Assembly: GCA_031292195.1 (NCBI GenBank)
Contig: JARLHP010000167.1
Span: 1-42,518 of the forward strand
Direction: 5' to 3'
Source: Syntrophobacteraceae bacterium
GTDB taxonomy: Bacteria; Desulfobacterota; Syntrophobacteria; Syntrophobacterales; Syntrophobacteraceae
Length of the DNA stretch: 42,518 nucleotides
The notes beneath the pieces are model-generated. The model searched no databases, was not told where the DNA came from, and saw only the letters and a program-made list of their open reading frames with translations. The number at the start of each line of letters is the position of its first letter. The first letter of the stretch is position 1. Below are positions 17,217 through 25,388 of this stretch, in pieces. The position numbers were made by a program, and so were the translations under genes.

Positions 17217-18101
17217 ATGCTGCTCAAGCCGGATTGCATCCCTTGTATAGTGAAAATGATTATCTCTTACATCCGGAAATTGAGCGGCGACGAAAAAGAT
17301 TGCCGCGAGTTGATGACGCGTTTCCTTCGTCTTCCGGTCCTGCGCGGTGAGAGATGGGACATGACGAGCCCCGAGGCCATCGAACCGGTCATGGATATGA
17401 TGCGGGAGACCTTCGGGGCGGACGATCCGTTTCAGGACATCAAAGAAGAAGAAAACGCGAGAGCCCTGGAACTATATCCGTGGTTACAGCAATCGGTGCG
17501 GGAGTCTCAAGACCCTCTTTTTGCCGCGGTCAACCTGGCAATTCTGGGAAATCGCGTAGACATCATGGTTTTTGATCGTTCGATGGACATGAAGGAGGTC
17601 CTGGCCAAAGAACTCAGGAACCCGATCAGCGCCAAACCCTTCGAGATTTTCCGGGAGAAGCTGGCTAAAGCCGGCCATCTGCTCTACCTGGGGGACAACT
17701 CGGGAGAGATCGTTTTCGACAGGCTCCTCATCGAGACGATAACCGACCTCTACGAGCCGCAAATCACTTTCGTGGCGCGCAACCTTCCGGCCTTAAACGA
17801 CGTGACCCTGCGTGAGGCGCGGCGGGTGGAAATGGATCGTGTGGCGAGGGTGATGTCCAATGGAATGGATGGCTGCGTCTGCGGGACCGTCCTGTCTCGA
17901 TGTTCTCCGGAACTAAGAGAACTGTTTGGAAGCTCCGAGCTGGTGATTTCAAAAGGCGGGGGCAATTTCGAGACCCTGGAAAACGAAACGCACCAATGCC
18001 GAAACATTACGTTTCTGCTTTTGGCGAAGTGCGTCCCTTACTGCAACTATTTCAAAACAGGTATGTTCGAACCAGTTCTGATGAATTTTTATGAAACTTA
18101 A
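17217..18101 (+). CDS. DUF89 / ARMT1-like metal-dependent phosphatase
   Basis: 294 residues. CIPC near the N-terminus (Cys7, Cys10), AAVNLAILGNRVDIMVFD (about 104-120), LLYLGDNSGEIVFDRL with Asp160 and Asn161, VARNLPALNDVT and ISKGGGNFETL (about 245-253) are the DUF89 subfamily I pattern. Family members are damage-control phosphatases that use a divalent metal to hydrolyse phosphates of harmful or excess metabolites; the substrate here is unknown. GAGGA lies eight bases before the ATG. It is a plus-strand gene followed by repeat R1 and a dehydrogenase fragment. Confidence 0.88.
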   Translation: MLLKPDCIPCIVKMIISYIRKLSGDEKDCRELMTRFLRLPVLRGERWDMTSPEAIEPVMDMMRETFGADDPFQDIKEEENARALELYPWLQQSVRESQDPLFAAVNLAILGNRVDIMVFDRSMDMKEVLAKELRNPISAKPFEIFREKLAKAGHLLYLGDNSGEIVFDRLLIETITDLYEPQITFVARNLPALNDVTLREARRVEMDRVARVMSNGMDGCVCGTVLSRCSPELRELFGSSELVISKGGGNFETLENETHQCRNITFLLLAKCVPYCNYFKTGMFEPVLMNFYET

Positions 18102-18169
18102 ATTCGTCGCCCCGGCAAGTTTCCAGCCGGAGTCCACGGCCCTTCCAATTTGAAGTTGTCATCCGGGAG

Positions 18170-18279
18170 GCGGTGCGGACTGCCGTCCGATCTGCCCGCC
18201 GGCGCAGCCAGTCGGGCAGATCGGGGCTTGGCAACCCGTCCGCGGCGACACGCCGCCGCAAGGGAGCTGTCGTTGATGA
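18170..18279 (+). repeat. Dispersed two-hairpin repeat R1, copy A
   Basis: The core 18187-18256 matches 29088-29157 base for base in long blocks: GCCGGCGCAGCCAGT, CGGGGCTTGGCAA and GCGGCGACACGCCGC are identical. A 12-bp stem (18187-18198 with 18213-18224) and a 6-bp stem (18242-18256) are formed. Relative to copy B one stem base pair has changed from G-C to T-A with pairing kept. It lies between the DUF89 stop and the truncated dehydrogenase. Confidence 0.85.
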
Positions 18280-18557
18280 AAACCACGGCCGTTCTTATAA
18301 ATACATTAAGAGGACTGGTGGTGGACGAAAAAGCGCTGGTCGCGGCACTCCGGTCCGCGGAGATTCGCTGCGCGGGTCTCGACGTCTATGAAAACGAGCC
18401 CGAATTGAGCGGTGGTCTTGCAGAGCTTGACAACGTGGTTTTGCTTCCCCATGTGGGAAGCGCAACGATCGAGACCCGAACCCGGATGGCCGGCATGGCC
18501 TGCGATAATCTTCTCGCGGGGTTGGCCGGCAAACGACCACCGAACTGCATCAATTGA
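18264..18557 (+). pseudogene. C-terminal remnant of a D-2-hydroxyacid dehydrogenase
   Basis: About 95 residues beginning ELSLMKTTAVLINTLRG and continuing VVDEKALVAALRSAEIRCAG, LDVYENEP, LDNVVLLPHVGSATIETRTRMAG and a final RPPNCIN. These correspond to the last third of glyoxylate/hydroxypyruvate reductase-type dehydrogenases (about 320 residues), including the catalytic Glu and His region. The N-terminal substrate domain and the GxGxxG NAD loop are absent. The break coincides with repeat R1 copy A, so a deletion or insertion at the repeat is likely. Not expected to be an active enzyme. Confidence 0.88.
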
Positions 18558-18614
18558 GGGTGAGACTTGTCTCAAGGCGTCCCTGGACCTTTTGACCAGG
18601 GTAGGAGGAGTGGA

Positions 18615-19520
18615 ATGGGAGAGTTTGAGAGTTATCTGAAAGATGCCCTCGGGGTCGGAATTCCCGAAGAGTATGCGGCATTCATGGAAAAATATGGAAG
18701 CAAACTGGCCGCGGACCCCGCCACCCAGGAAAGCTGGATTTCCGGGCTGGGAGACAGGGAATTCGTGGTTGGAACCACACAGGCTTTTCGGGCCCGGGTG
18801 CCGGGCTTTTCCCGGGAGAATCTGGTTATCGGCTGGCTGGGTATGAAAACTGTGGTGGTTAACAAGTCTTATGAAGAAATTGATAGTTATGTGTTGCTTG
18901 ATACTAAAAGCGGAACAATTCTTTCGGTTGATTTTCTGGGCGCCGGGGAGGTAATCGCCGGGGATTTCGACCAATGGGTGGGCGCGGACCTCCTCAGGGC
19001 CCAGCTCAAGCAAAGATATGACAGCAACCTGACTGTTGTCCTGTTCGATAACGAAGAAAAAGGCGCCCGGGCTCGGGAAAACCTGAGCAGATTGCAAAGT
19101 CAGGGGCACGTCGATCTGGAGGATATGGTCGTTGTGATAAAAAAGCGGGAGGGCGAGGTCAAACTGTACCAGGAGCACAAAATGGCGCGACGGGGAGGGC
19201 TCGCCGGCAGTATCACCGGTCTTATAGTGGGGAGCCTTTTCTTTACTCCCGTGGTCGGTGTGGTAGTGGGAGGCCTGGCGGGCGCCCTGTCCGCATCTCT
19301 GGCCGATATAGGGATCGACGACCAGTTTGTGAAAGATTTGTCGCAGAAATTCAAACCCGGATGCTCCGCGCTTTTTACTTTGGTTCGAAAAGCCGATCCC
19401 GAGAAGGTGAAAGAGGCCTTCCTGGGCTTCGGCGGCAAAGTATTGGTGAACTCGTTCAACAAAGAAAGAGCGGCTCAAGTGCAGGCCATTCTGGATGCGG
19501 CGGACGCGGAAGGGGAGTAG
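18615..19520 (+). CDS. SUKH (SMI1/KNR4-like) - DUF1269 fusion protein
   Basis: 301 residues from the ATG at 18615, preceded by AGGAGG. Residues 1-125 look like a SMI1/KNR4 (SUKH) domain: GIPEEYAAFMEKYGS, YVLLDTKSGTILSVDF and VIAGDFDQWV at the expected spacing. Residues about 138-300 match DUF1269: VVLFDNEEKGARARENLSRLQ, VDLEDMVVVIKK, a glycine-rich hydrophobic hairpin (about 194-230) ending SLADIGIDDQFVKDL, then KPGCSALFTLVRKA and FGGKVLVNS. SUKH domains include immunity proteins and assembly adaptors; DUF1269 proteins are uncharacterised membrane-associated proteins. The fusion is unusual. It converges with fabI, only 35 bases away. Confidence 0.75.
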   Translation: MGEFESYLKDALGVGIPEEYAAFMEKYGSKLAADPATQESWISGLGDREFVVGTTQAFRARVPGFSRENLVIGWLGMKTVVVNKSYEEIDSYVLLDTKSGTILSVDFLGAGEVIAGDFDQWVGADLLRAQLKQRYDSNLTVVLFDNEEKGARARENLSRLQSQGHVDLEDMVVVIKKREGEVKLYQEHKMARRGGLAGSITGLIVGSLFFTPVVGVVVGGLAGALSASLADIGIDDQFVKDLSQKFKPGCSALFTLVRKADPEKVKEAFLGFGGKVLVNSFNKERAAQVQAILDAADAEGE

Positions 19521-19555
19521 CGGCAGCGCTCGGGCCTGCATGAGCCCCTTGACGG

Positions 19556-20335
19556 TCAGCTCATTATGTTAAGTCCGGCGTCGACATAAAATGTCGATCC
19601 GGTCAGCCTCCTGGCGAAGGGAGTAGCGAGATAGGCTGTGGCAAAGCCCACGTCTTCGATATCGACCAGGTCGTGGACCGGCGACTGAGTCTCCGCCTCG
19701 TTTAGCATCATGTCGAAATCCTTGAGGCCTCCGGCCGCCCGGGTCTTGATCGGTCCGGGGGAAATGGCGTGCACCCGGATGCCCCCGGGGCCCAGTTCGT
19801 AGGCCAGATAGCGCACGGAAGCCTCCAGGGCGGCTTTTACAGGACCCATGACGTTATAATTGGGCACGACCCGGTTCGCCCCATAATAGCTCATGGCGAA
19901 AAGCGCTCCGCCCTCGGTCATGAGCGGGGCGGCGAGCCTTGCCATGCGGATGAACGAGTGGCAGGAAATGTCCATGGCCACCAGAAACCCTTCCCGCGAA
20001 CAATCGAGCAAGCCGCCTTGCAGGTCCTGCCTTGGGGCAAAAGCAATGGAATGCAGTGCGATGTGCAGTTTCCCCCATTTGGCCGCGATGGATTGAAATA
20101 CCGCTTCGAGCTGCCCCGGTTCCTGTACATCGAGAGGCAGCAGGAGCGAGGCGCCCAGATCTTTGGCCAAGGGTTCGACGTATGATTTCGTTTTTTCATT
20201 GAGATAGGTTACCGCGAGGTCGGCGCCGAGCTTGCGAAACGCCGTAGCGCAGCCATAAGCGATGGAATGTTCGTTGGCAATGCCCGTTACCAGTGCTTTT
20301 TGGCCCTGAAGGACCGGTGTGGCGATTCTTTCCAT
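19556..20335 (-). CDS. fabI: Enoyl-[acyl-carrier-protein] reductase (NADH) FabI
   Basis: 259 residues from the ATG at 20335, preceded by AAGGAG. It reduces the trans-2-enoyl-ACP double bond in fatty-acid elongation. Features: ALVTGIANEHSIAYG (the divergent SDR nucleotide loop), LDVQEPGQ, HSIAFAPRQDLQG, MSYYGANRVVPNYNVM with the FabI Tyr and Tyr-x6-Lys (YNVMGPVK), and SPGPIKTRAAGGL. It is the last gene of the DUF3141-MaoC/Pta-AckA-FabI operon, 50 bases after ackA. In such operons FabI may be a second, dedicated reductase instead of the housekeeping copy; that cannot be decided here. Confidence 0.95.
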   Translation of the reverse strand: MERIATPVLQGQKALVTGIANEHSIAYGCATAFRKLGADLAVTYLNEKTKSYVEPLAKDLGASLLLPLDVQEPGQLEAVFQSIAAKWGKLHIALHSIAFAPRQDLQGGLLDCSREGFLVAMDISCHSFIRMARLAAPLMTEGGALFAMSYYGANRVVPNYNVMGPVKAALEASVRYLAYELGPGGIRVHAISPGPIKTRAAGGLKDFDMMLNEAETQSPVHDLVDIEDVGFATAYLATPFARRLTGSTFYVDAGLNIMS

Positions 20336-20385
20336 GTTTCTGTCTCCTTGTCGGATCCCGGGATCCGGTGACCGATATCGTGGTG

Positions 20386-21567
20386 TTAGCCTTGCATCAG
20401 CGCAAGGGTATGGCCGGCGATCATCAATTCCTCGTTTGTGGCAATGACCCAAACGGATACGGGGCTCTGGGGGCTGCTTATTTTCGGCCCGCCCCTGCTG
20501 TTGGCTTCCTCGTTTAGCCTGATGCCCAGCCAGCCGGAACCCTTGCAGACCCGTGAGCGTATTGCCGCCGCGTTTTCACCCACACCCCCCGTGAATACGA
20601 CGGAGTCCAGGCCGCCCAGGGCCGCGGCCAGAGATCCCATCTCCCTTGCAATTCTATAGACAAACAGATCGACCGCCTCCGAAGCCCGGCTATCATTGCT
20701 GGCAAGCAGTTCGCGCATGTCGCTCGAGATTCCGGAAACACCCAGGAGTCCGGATTGATTGTTGATCAGATCGTTCAATCCCTTGGCATCCAACCCATAG
20801 TTGTCCATAAGGTAAATGAGAACTCCGGGGTCCAGCGAGCCGCAGCGGGTTCCCATCGGCAGGCCGTCCGCGGCGCTGAAACCGGTGGTGCTGGCGATGC
20901 TCCTGCCGGCCTGGACGGCGCACATGCTGGCGCCGTTTCCCAGGTGAGCGATAATGGTGCGTCCCCGGGCCGCTACGGGATCGATCTTTGGCAACATCGA
21001 AGCTATGTATTCATAGGAAATCCCGTGGAAACCGTAGCGGCGAATACCGGCCTCCGTGTAGACCCTGGGCAATGCGAAAGCTTGGGCAACCCGGGGGGCG
21101 GTTTGATGAAAGGAGGTATCGAAGCATGCCACCTGGAGCAGGTCCGGCCGGTACTCGGCCGAAGCCCTGATAGCCGCAAGGTTGTAGGGCTGATGAAGAG
21201 GCGCAAGAATGGCCAATTTTTCGAGTTTGGAGATGACGTCCCGATCGATCTTGACGGCTTTGGTGAACTCACTGCCGCCATGGACCACCCTGTGACCGAC
21301 CGCTGCTGCCCGGTGTCCCTGCATCGGCCCGCCCGCGCCCCATTGGAACAGGAACTCGATGGCCTCCCTGTGGCCTATTTTCTCTGATTTTGGCCAGGAT
21401 TTGGAAGCGAACACAGCCCCTTCCCGAAATGCCTGGAAGCGGGCCTCAACGAAAAGTCCGCTGATTTGTCCCTTGAAAAGTAGATGGAGCACCTCCTCTT
21501 CAGGGATGAAAACCGAAAACTTGAGGCTCGAAGAACCGGCGTTCAAGACTATAATGGCGTCGTCCAT
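20386..21567 (-). CDS. ackA: Acetate kinase (acetate/propionate family)
   Basis: 393 residues, near the usual 400. It transfers phosphate between acyl phosphate and ADP, making ATP and acetate, or propionate. Motifs: VLNAGSSSLKF, VGHRVVHGG, ACFDTSFHQT, RRYGFHGISYEYI, IIAHLGNGASMCAV, GLPMGTRCGSLDPG and VFTGGVGENAAAIR. The ATG at 21567 has GAGGTGATAGG just upstream and starts four bases after the stop of the Pta fusion gene, so the two enzymes of the acyl-CoA to acyl-phosphate to acid route are coupled. Substrate chain length cannot be read from these motifs. Confidence 0.95.
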   Translation of the reverse strand: MDDAIIVLNAGSSSLKFSVFIPEEEVLHLLFKGQISGLFVEARFQAFREGAVFASKSWPKSEKIGHREAIEFLFQWGAGGPMQGHRAAAVGHRVVHGGSEFTKAVKIDRDVISKLEKLAILAPLHQPYNLAAIRASAEYRPDLLQVACFDTSFHQTAPRVAQAFALPRVYTEAGIRRYGFHGISYEYIASMLPKIDPVAARGRTIIAHLGNGASMCAVQAGRSIASTTGFSAADGLPMGTRCGSLDPGVLIYLMDNYGLDAKGLNDLINNQSGLLGVSGISSDMRELLASNDSRASEAVDLFVYRIAREMGSLAAALGGLDSVVFTGGVGENAAAIRSRVCKGSGWLGIRLNEEANSRGGPKISSPQSPVSVWVIATNEELMIAGHTLALMQG

Positions 21568-21571
21568 CCTA

Positions 21572-22960
21572 TCACCTCGTTCTTATTGTCTGGTTGCCCG
21601 AGGCGCCGGCCACCAACGCCATCAACGCTGTGGAGACAAGCCGCGCCCTTACCGAATCGGCGCGGCTGGTCAGAACTATGGGGACGCGCGCGCCCAGTAC
21701 GATGCCGGCGCTTTCCGCCCCGGCCAGATAGGAGAGCTGTTTGGCCAACATATTGCCGGCCTCGAGATTGGGCGCCAGCAAAATGTCGGCCTGACCTGCC
21801 ACAGGAGAGACGATTCCTTTGGTTTTCGCGGCGGCAAGGCTGACCGCGTTGTCGAAGGCAAGCGGCCCGTCGAGTATCGCGCCCGTGATCTGACCGCGGT
21901 CCGCCATCTTGCACAGGGCTGCCGCATCGAGCGTGGAGGCTATCTTCGAATTTATCGTTTCCACCGCCGAGAGGATAGCCACCCTGGGTCGCTCCACCCC
22001 AAGGATATGGGCCAGATCGATGGCATTCTGGATTATGGCGGCCTTATCCTCCATAGTGGGAGAGATGTTTATGGCGGCATCGGTGATGAATATGGGGCGC
22101 GGGTAGGCAGGCACATCCATAACGAAAACGTGGCTTAAGCGCCGCGCGGTGCGAAGGCCGGTTTCGGATTTAACGACGGCCCCCATGAATTCATCGGTGT
22201 GGAGGCTCCCTTTCATCAAAGAATCGACCTCGCCGGCGCGGGCCAGTTCCACGGCTTTTTGAGCGGCGGCGTGACTGTGGGGAGCGGGGACTATTCGATA
22301 GGGGCCGATATCGATTCCTTCGGCCGCGGCAACCTCACGTATGCGGTCCTCCGGACCGACCAGAACCGGCTGGATGATTCCCCGCTTAGCGGCTTCAACG
22401 GGACCCAGAAGGGAATCTCGATCACAGGGGTGAGCTATGGCGCACGATACCGGCGCAATGTTATCGCAAGCCTTTAGAAACTTAATAAACGCGTCACTGC
22501 GGCGCACAGTGATCTGAGGGGGGATGATATCGTCATAGGAGATGCTGAGGCGGGGCGCGGTCACTACCACATTCCCTTTTGCCAGCTCGAAGCCGCCCTG
22601 GTTGGTGCAGCGGCAATCCAGCAGGATCTCGCTGTTTTCTTCTTTTTTTTGCGTTACGACCACTGTCGCTGTCAGCGTATCCCCGGTGGAAACCGCGCCC
22701 TCGAAACTCAGAGACTGCTTTCTTATATGCATACCGGGTCCAGGCAGTTTGGCGCCAAGGGCTATCGCAATCAGAGCGGCCGCCGCGGCGCCCTCGACCG
22801 TATTGGAATTCCGCAAACTCTCAGGACCTGCCGACAGAATATAAAACGGATCGACATCTCCGGATACAAGGGCAAGCAGTTCGATGCTGGGTTGGGTGAC
22901 AGTGTGGGAAAATGTTGCGGAGGCGCCCACCTCTATCTCGTCGAAGGTCATGTTCTTCAT
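21572..22960 (-). CDS. MaoC-like hot-dog domain fused to phosphate acetyltransferase
   Basis: 462 residues from the ATG at 22960 (AAGGAG upstream). Residues 1-135 form a MaoC-type hot-dog domain; residues about 155-460 are a Pta/Ptb phosphotransacylase, with AHPCDRDSLLGPVEAAKRG, VDSLMKGSLHTDEFMGAV, FITDAAINISPTMEDKAAIIQNA and DGPLAFDNAVSLAAAKTKGI. This architecture is annotated elsewhere as bifunctional enoyl-CoA hydratase/phosphate acetyltransferase. The hydratase signature GDxNPxH reads GDVDPFY (34-40), so Asp35 is kept but the catalytic His is Tyr40; that half may bind acyl-CoA without hydrating it. Four bases separate it from each neighbour (DUF3141 and ackA). Confidence 0.92.
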   Translation of the reverse strand: MKNMTFDEIEVGASATFSHTVTQPSIELLALVSGDVDPFYILSAGPESLRNSNTVEGAAAAALIAIALGAKLPGPGMHIRKQSLSFEGAVSTGDTLTATVVVTQKKEENSEILLDCRCTNQGGFELAKGNVVVTAPRLSISYDDIIPPQITVRRSDAFIKFLKACDNIAPVSCAIAHPCDRDSLLGPVEAAKRGIIQPVLVGPEDRIREVAAAEGIDIGPYRIVPAPHSHAAAQKAVELARAGEVDSLMKGSLHTDEFMGAVVKSETGLRTARRLSHVFVMDVPAYPRPIFITDAAINISPTMEDKAAIIQNAIDLAHILGVERPRVAILSAVETINSKIASTLDAAALCKMADRGQITGAILDGPLAFDNAVSLAAAKTKGIVSPVAGQADILLAPNLEAGNMLAKQLSYLAGAESAGIVLGARVPIVLTSRADSVRARLVSTALMALVAGASGNQTIRTR

Positions 22961-22964
22961 ATTT

Positions 22965-25280
22965 TCAGTCTCCTTGATGCCTGTCTGATGATTCAATGTT
23001 CGACTGTCGCCTGCTCTTCCCGGAGTCTGGCAGTTCCCGTGGTTTCTTTGGCGGCAAAGCTTTCTGAGGCTCGGCACCGAGGACATTTTCGATCCGGCCT
23101 ATCCTCTCCTCCTGGGATGAGTCCAGTTTGCCTGCCCTGGCAGTCGCAATGCTGCGCACCAGTTCAAGCGCACGCTGTCGCTGCCCGGGGTCGGGCAAAA
23201 GCTTCGGCAGAGCGTCGATGGCTTTTTCTCCATTAAGGAGCAGCACAAGACTTTCACGTTTGAATGCCTGCTTCAGTTCATCGAGGGAAACGCCATTTTC
23301 GGCGGAGGCCTGCCGCATGAACTGCTGAATCAGACGGAAGGGGCGCTCGTCAAATACCTGTGACTCATGGCCCTGGTAAAGAAGCATCCTGGCAAGCGCG
23401 TCGAGAGGAGTTCCTTGATCCGTCTGGGCCTCGATTTCCAGGGTCGTGAGGCGTTTGAATTCGTTTCGCAGCCAGTCGTCGGGTCTGGGGCCCCTGTGCT
23501 GTTCGATTTTCCCGGGTAAACCTACCGAGGCCGCCAGCCAGGGAGATTCGTATATCAACTTGAAAAGACTCTCGCACCACCCGTCACGCAAATCGCGGTA
23601 GGCGTCCAGCATTTGTGTGATTTGCTTCGATATTGTTGATTCGAGCTGCAGGAAAGGGTTATCCGAAGAGACCTGTTTGCGACTGTTTCGAATCATCCCG
23701 GCCAGGGACTTTACCGGCCACATCATGGGGTTCCTGTCGGAGAACAGATAACGCTGCATCCGATCCGGCTGCTGAATGCGCGACCACCGGGCGGTGAACT
23801 CGTTTGACATGGCTTTGACCGCGGGTGAAACAAAGGTGTCGTAGAGCCCCTGGTTTATCTCGGAAACTCTCTTTACGACCTCGAAGGCTCGTTCGTGCTC
23901 GCGTCCGTCACCCAGGGCAAGAATGTCATCGATTGTGCGCATCTCGAACTTGATCAGGTAGCGTCCCTCGATCAGTTCGAAACTGGGCATTTCCGGATGT
24001 GTGTCTTCTATTTTGGCTTCGTACAACCCGGGAGGCAAAATGTCTATCATGTCAATCGCGCTGATTATCTCACTGTGCTCCCGGCCCGCCACCTTGGCGG
24101 AAACAAATATCCCGAGGTGTCCGACCTTTTCGTGGAGGCAATAGACGATCGTCTGGCCGCAGGCGCGGATTTCATCGACACTGTCGTAGAGGTCGGGGAT
24201 CCAGTTGAGCGCCTGTTGGGGCGGAGTGATGTTGTCGCCCCAGGAAGCGAACACCACGATTGGAGAACGGATGTTGCGCAGGTTCACGGCAGTCCTGCCA
24301 TTGGCCGATTTCACTTCATTGGCGGAAAGTTTGTTTCCGACAAAAAGGTTCTGGACTATCCACTCTATTTCTTCTTTGTTCAGGAAAAAATGTCCTCCCC
24401 ACCACTTCTCGAAATCCAGGTATCGCGGGGCTTCGGTGTCTATCTTGGAATACAGATTGTACTGTTTGCTCCACAGGGTGTTTGCAGGGTTGAGGCCTTC
24501 GAAATTCTGGACCAGGTAGCCGCCGTCGAAGGTCCCGTTTCCGAGGTCGCTGACAAAGGATGCGAGCCATGAGCCCCCCAGAAGCCCCCCTGTGTAGCGC
24601 ATCGGGTTTTTCCCCTGGACCCCTGCCCAGTAAGAGACCGGAGAGCCTGCGAGCAGAATCGGGCCAAACAGTTCCGGGGCGACGGCAGCCAGAATCATCA
24701 AGGCCCAGCCGCCCTGGCAATTGCCAATGACAAACGGCCTGCCCTCCGCCTCGGGGTGCAGCTCGTTCACCTTTTTCAGAAAAATGCCTTCGTCGCGCGC
24801 AACGGATTCGATTGTCTGCCCGGGGATCGGCTTAGGAAAAAACGTCACGAAATAGCAGGGATGCCCTGCGCGCAGCGCCATCCCGATTTCGCTGTCTATT
24901 TTTGATCCGCCTATGCCTGGTCCGTGGCCGGCGCGAGGGTCGATCACCACAAATGGGCGCTTTTTCGGGTCGGTTGGGCTTCCGGCCGGAGGCTTTATGC
25001 GCACGAGCGCGTAGTTGGCAGGTTCTTCGAGGGTTCGCCCGTCCACGACCATGTCATATTCGAAGGCCAGGACGGGGGGCATGCCTTCCTGGAAATGTTC
25101 CAGAAAGATATTTCCACGCTCGCGCATCACGTCCCAATAGAGCCAGGAACGCTGGAAGGCGTCAGTCAGGTAGGAAGTCGCCTCAAAGCCCAGCCCGAAA
25201 GGATACCGCTGGGAAAAACCCGTTGGGGTTTCCGCGACGGTCCCGGCAAGAAAACCCGGAGAATCGGTTCGCGTAGACAT
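22965..25280 (-). CDS. DUF3141 protein, PHA-synthase-like alpha/beta hydrolase
   Basis: 771 residues from the ATG at 25280, preceded by GGAGGAA. The N-terminal 400 residues are an alpha/beta hydrolase: FVVIDPRAGHGPGIGG, FVIGNCQGGWALMI with Cys188 in a G-x-C-x-G-G lipase box, SWGDNITPP with Asp348 and KVGHLGIFVS with His387. A Cys-Asp-His triad of this layout is that of polyhydroxyalkanoate synthases. The remaining 370 residues are helical and DUF3141-specific, ending in a charged tail. No signal peptide. It heads the four-gene operon. True PHA synthase activity has not been shown for the family as far as I know; an acyl-transfer role with Pta and FabI is inference. Confidence 0.88.
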   Translation of the reverse strand: MSTRTDSPGFLAGTVAETPTGFSQRYPFGLGFEATSYLTDAFQRSWLYWDVMRERGNIFLEHFQEGMPPVLAFEYDMVVDGRTLEEPANYALVRIKPPAGSPTDPKKRPFVVIDPRAGHGPGIGGSKIDSEIGMALRAGHPCYFVTFFPKPIPGQTIESVARDEGIFLKKVNELHPEAEGRPFVIGNCQGGWALMILAAVAPELFGPILLAGSPVSYWAGVQGKNPMRYTGGLLGGSWLASFVSDLGNGTFDGGYLVQNFEGLNPANTLWSKQYNLYSKIDTEAPRYLDFEKWWGGHFFLNKEEIEWIVQNLFVGNKLSANEVKSANGRTAVNLRNIRSPIVVFASWGDNITPPQQALNWIPDLYDSVDEIRACGQTIVYCLHEKVGHLGIFVSAKVAGREHSEIISAIDMIDILPPGLYEAKIEDTHPEMPSFELIEGRYLIKFEMRTIDDILALGDGREHERAFEVVKRVSEINQGLYDTFVSPAVKAMSNEFTARWSRIQQPDRMQRYLFSDRNPMMWPVKSLAGMIRNSRKQVSSDNPFLQLESTISKQITQMLDAYRDLRDGWCESLFKLIYESPWLAASVGLPGKIEQHRGPRPDDWLRNEFKRLTTLEIEAQTDQGTPLDALARMLLYQGHESQVFDERPFRLIQQFMRQASAENGVSLDELKQAFKRESLVLLLNGEKAIDALPKLLPDPGQRQRALELVRSIATARAGKLDSSQEERIGRIENVLGAEPQKALPPKKPRELPDSGKSRRQSNIESSDRHQGD

Positions 25281-25388
25281 AATGTTCCTCCAATTCCGCA
25301 AAATGGTACTCACAGAGAAAAGCCGGACGCCATTGGAGTTCTTCTCCATTTCCAATCCAATCTTTTCCCCGGCGCACCGTCAAAAGTT

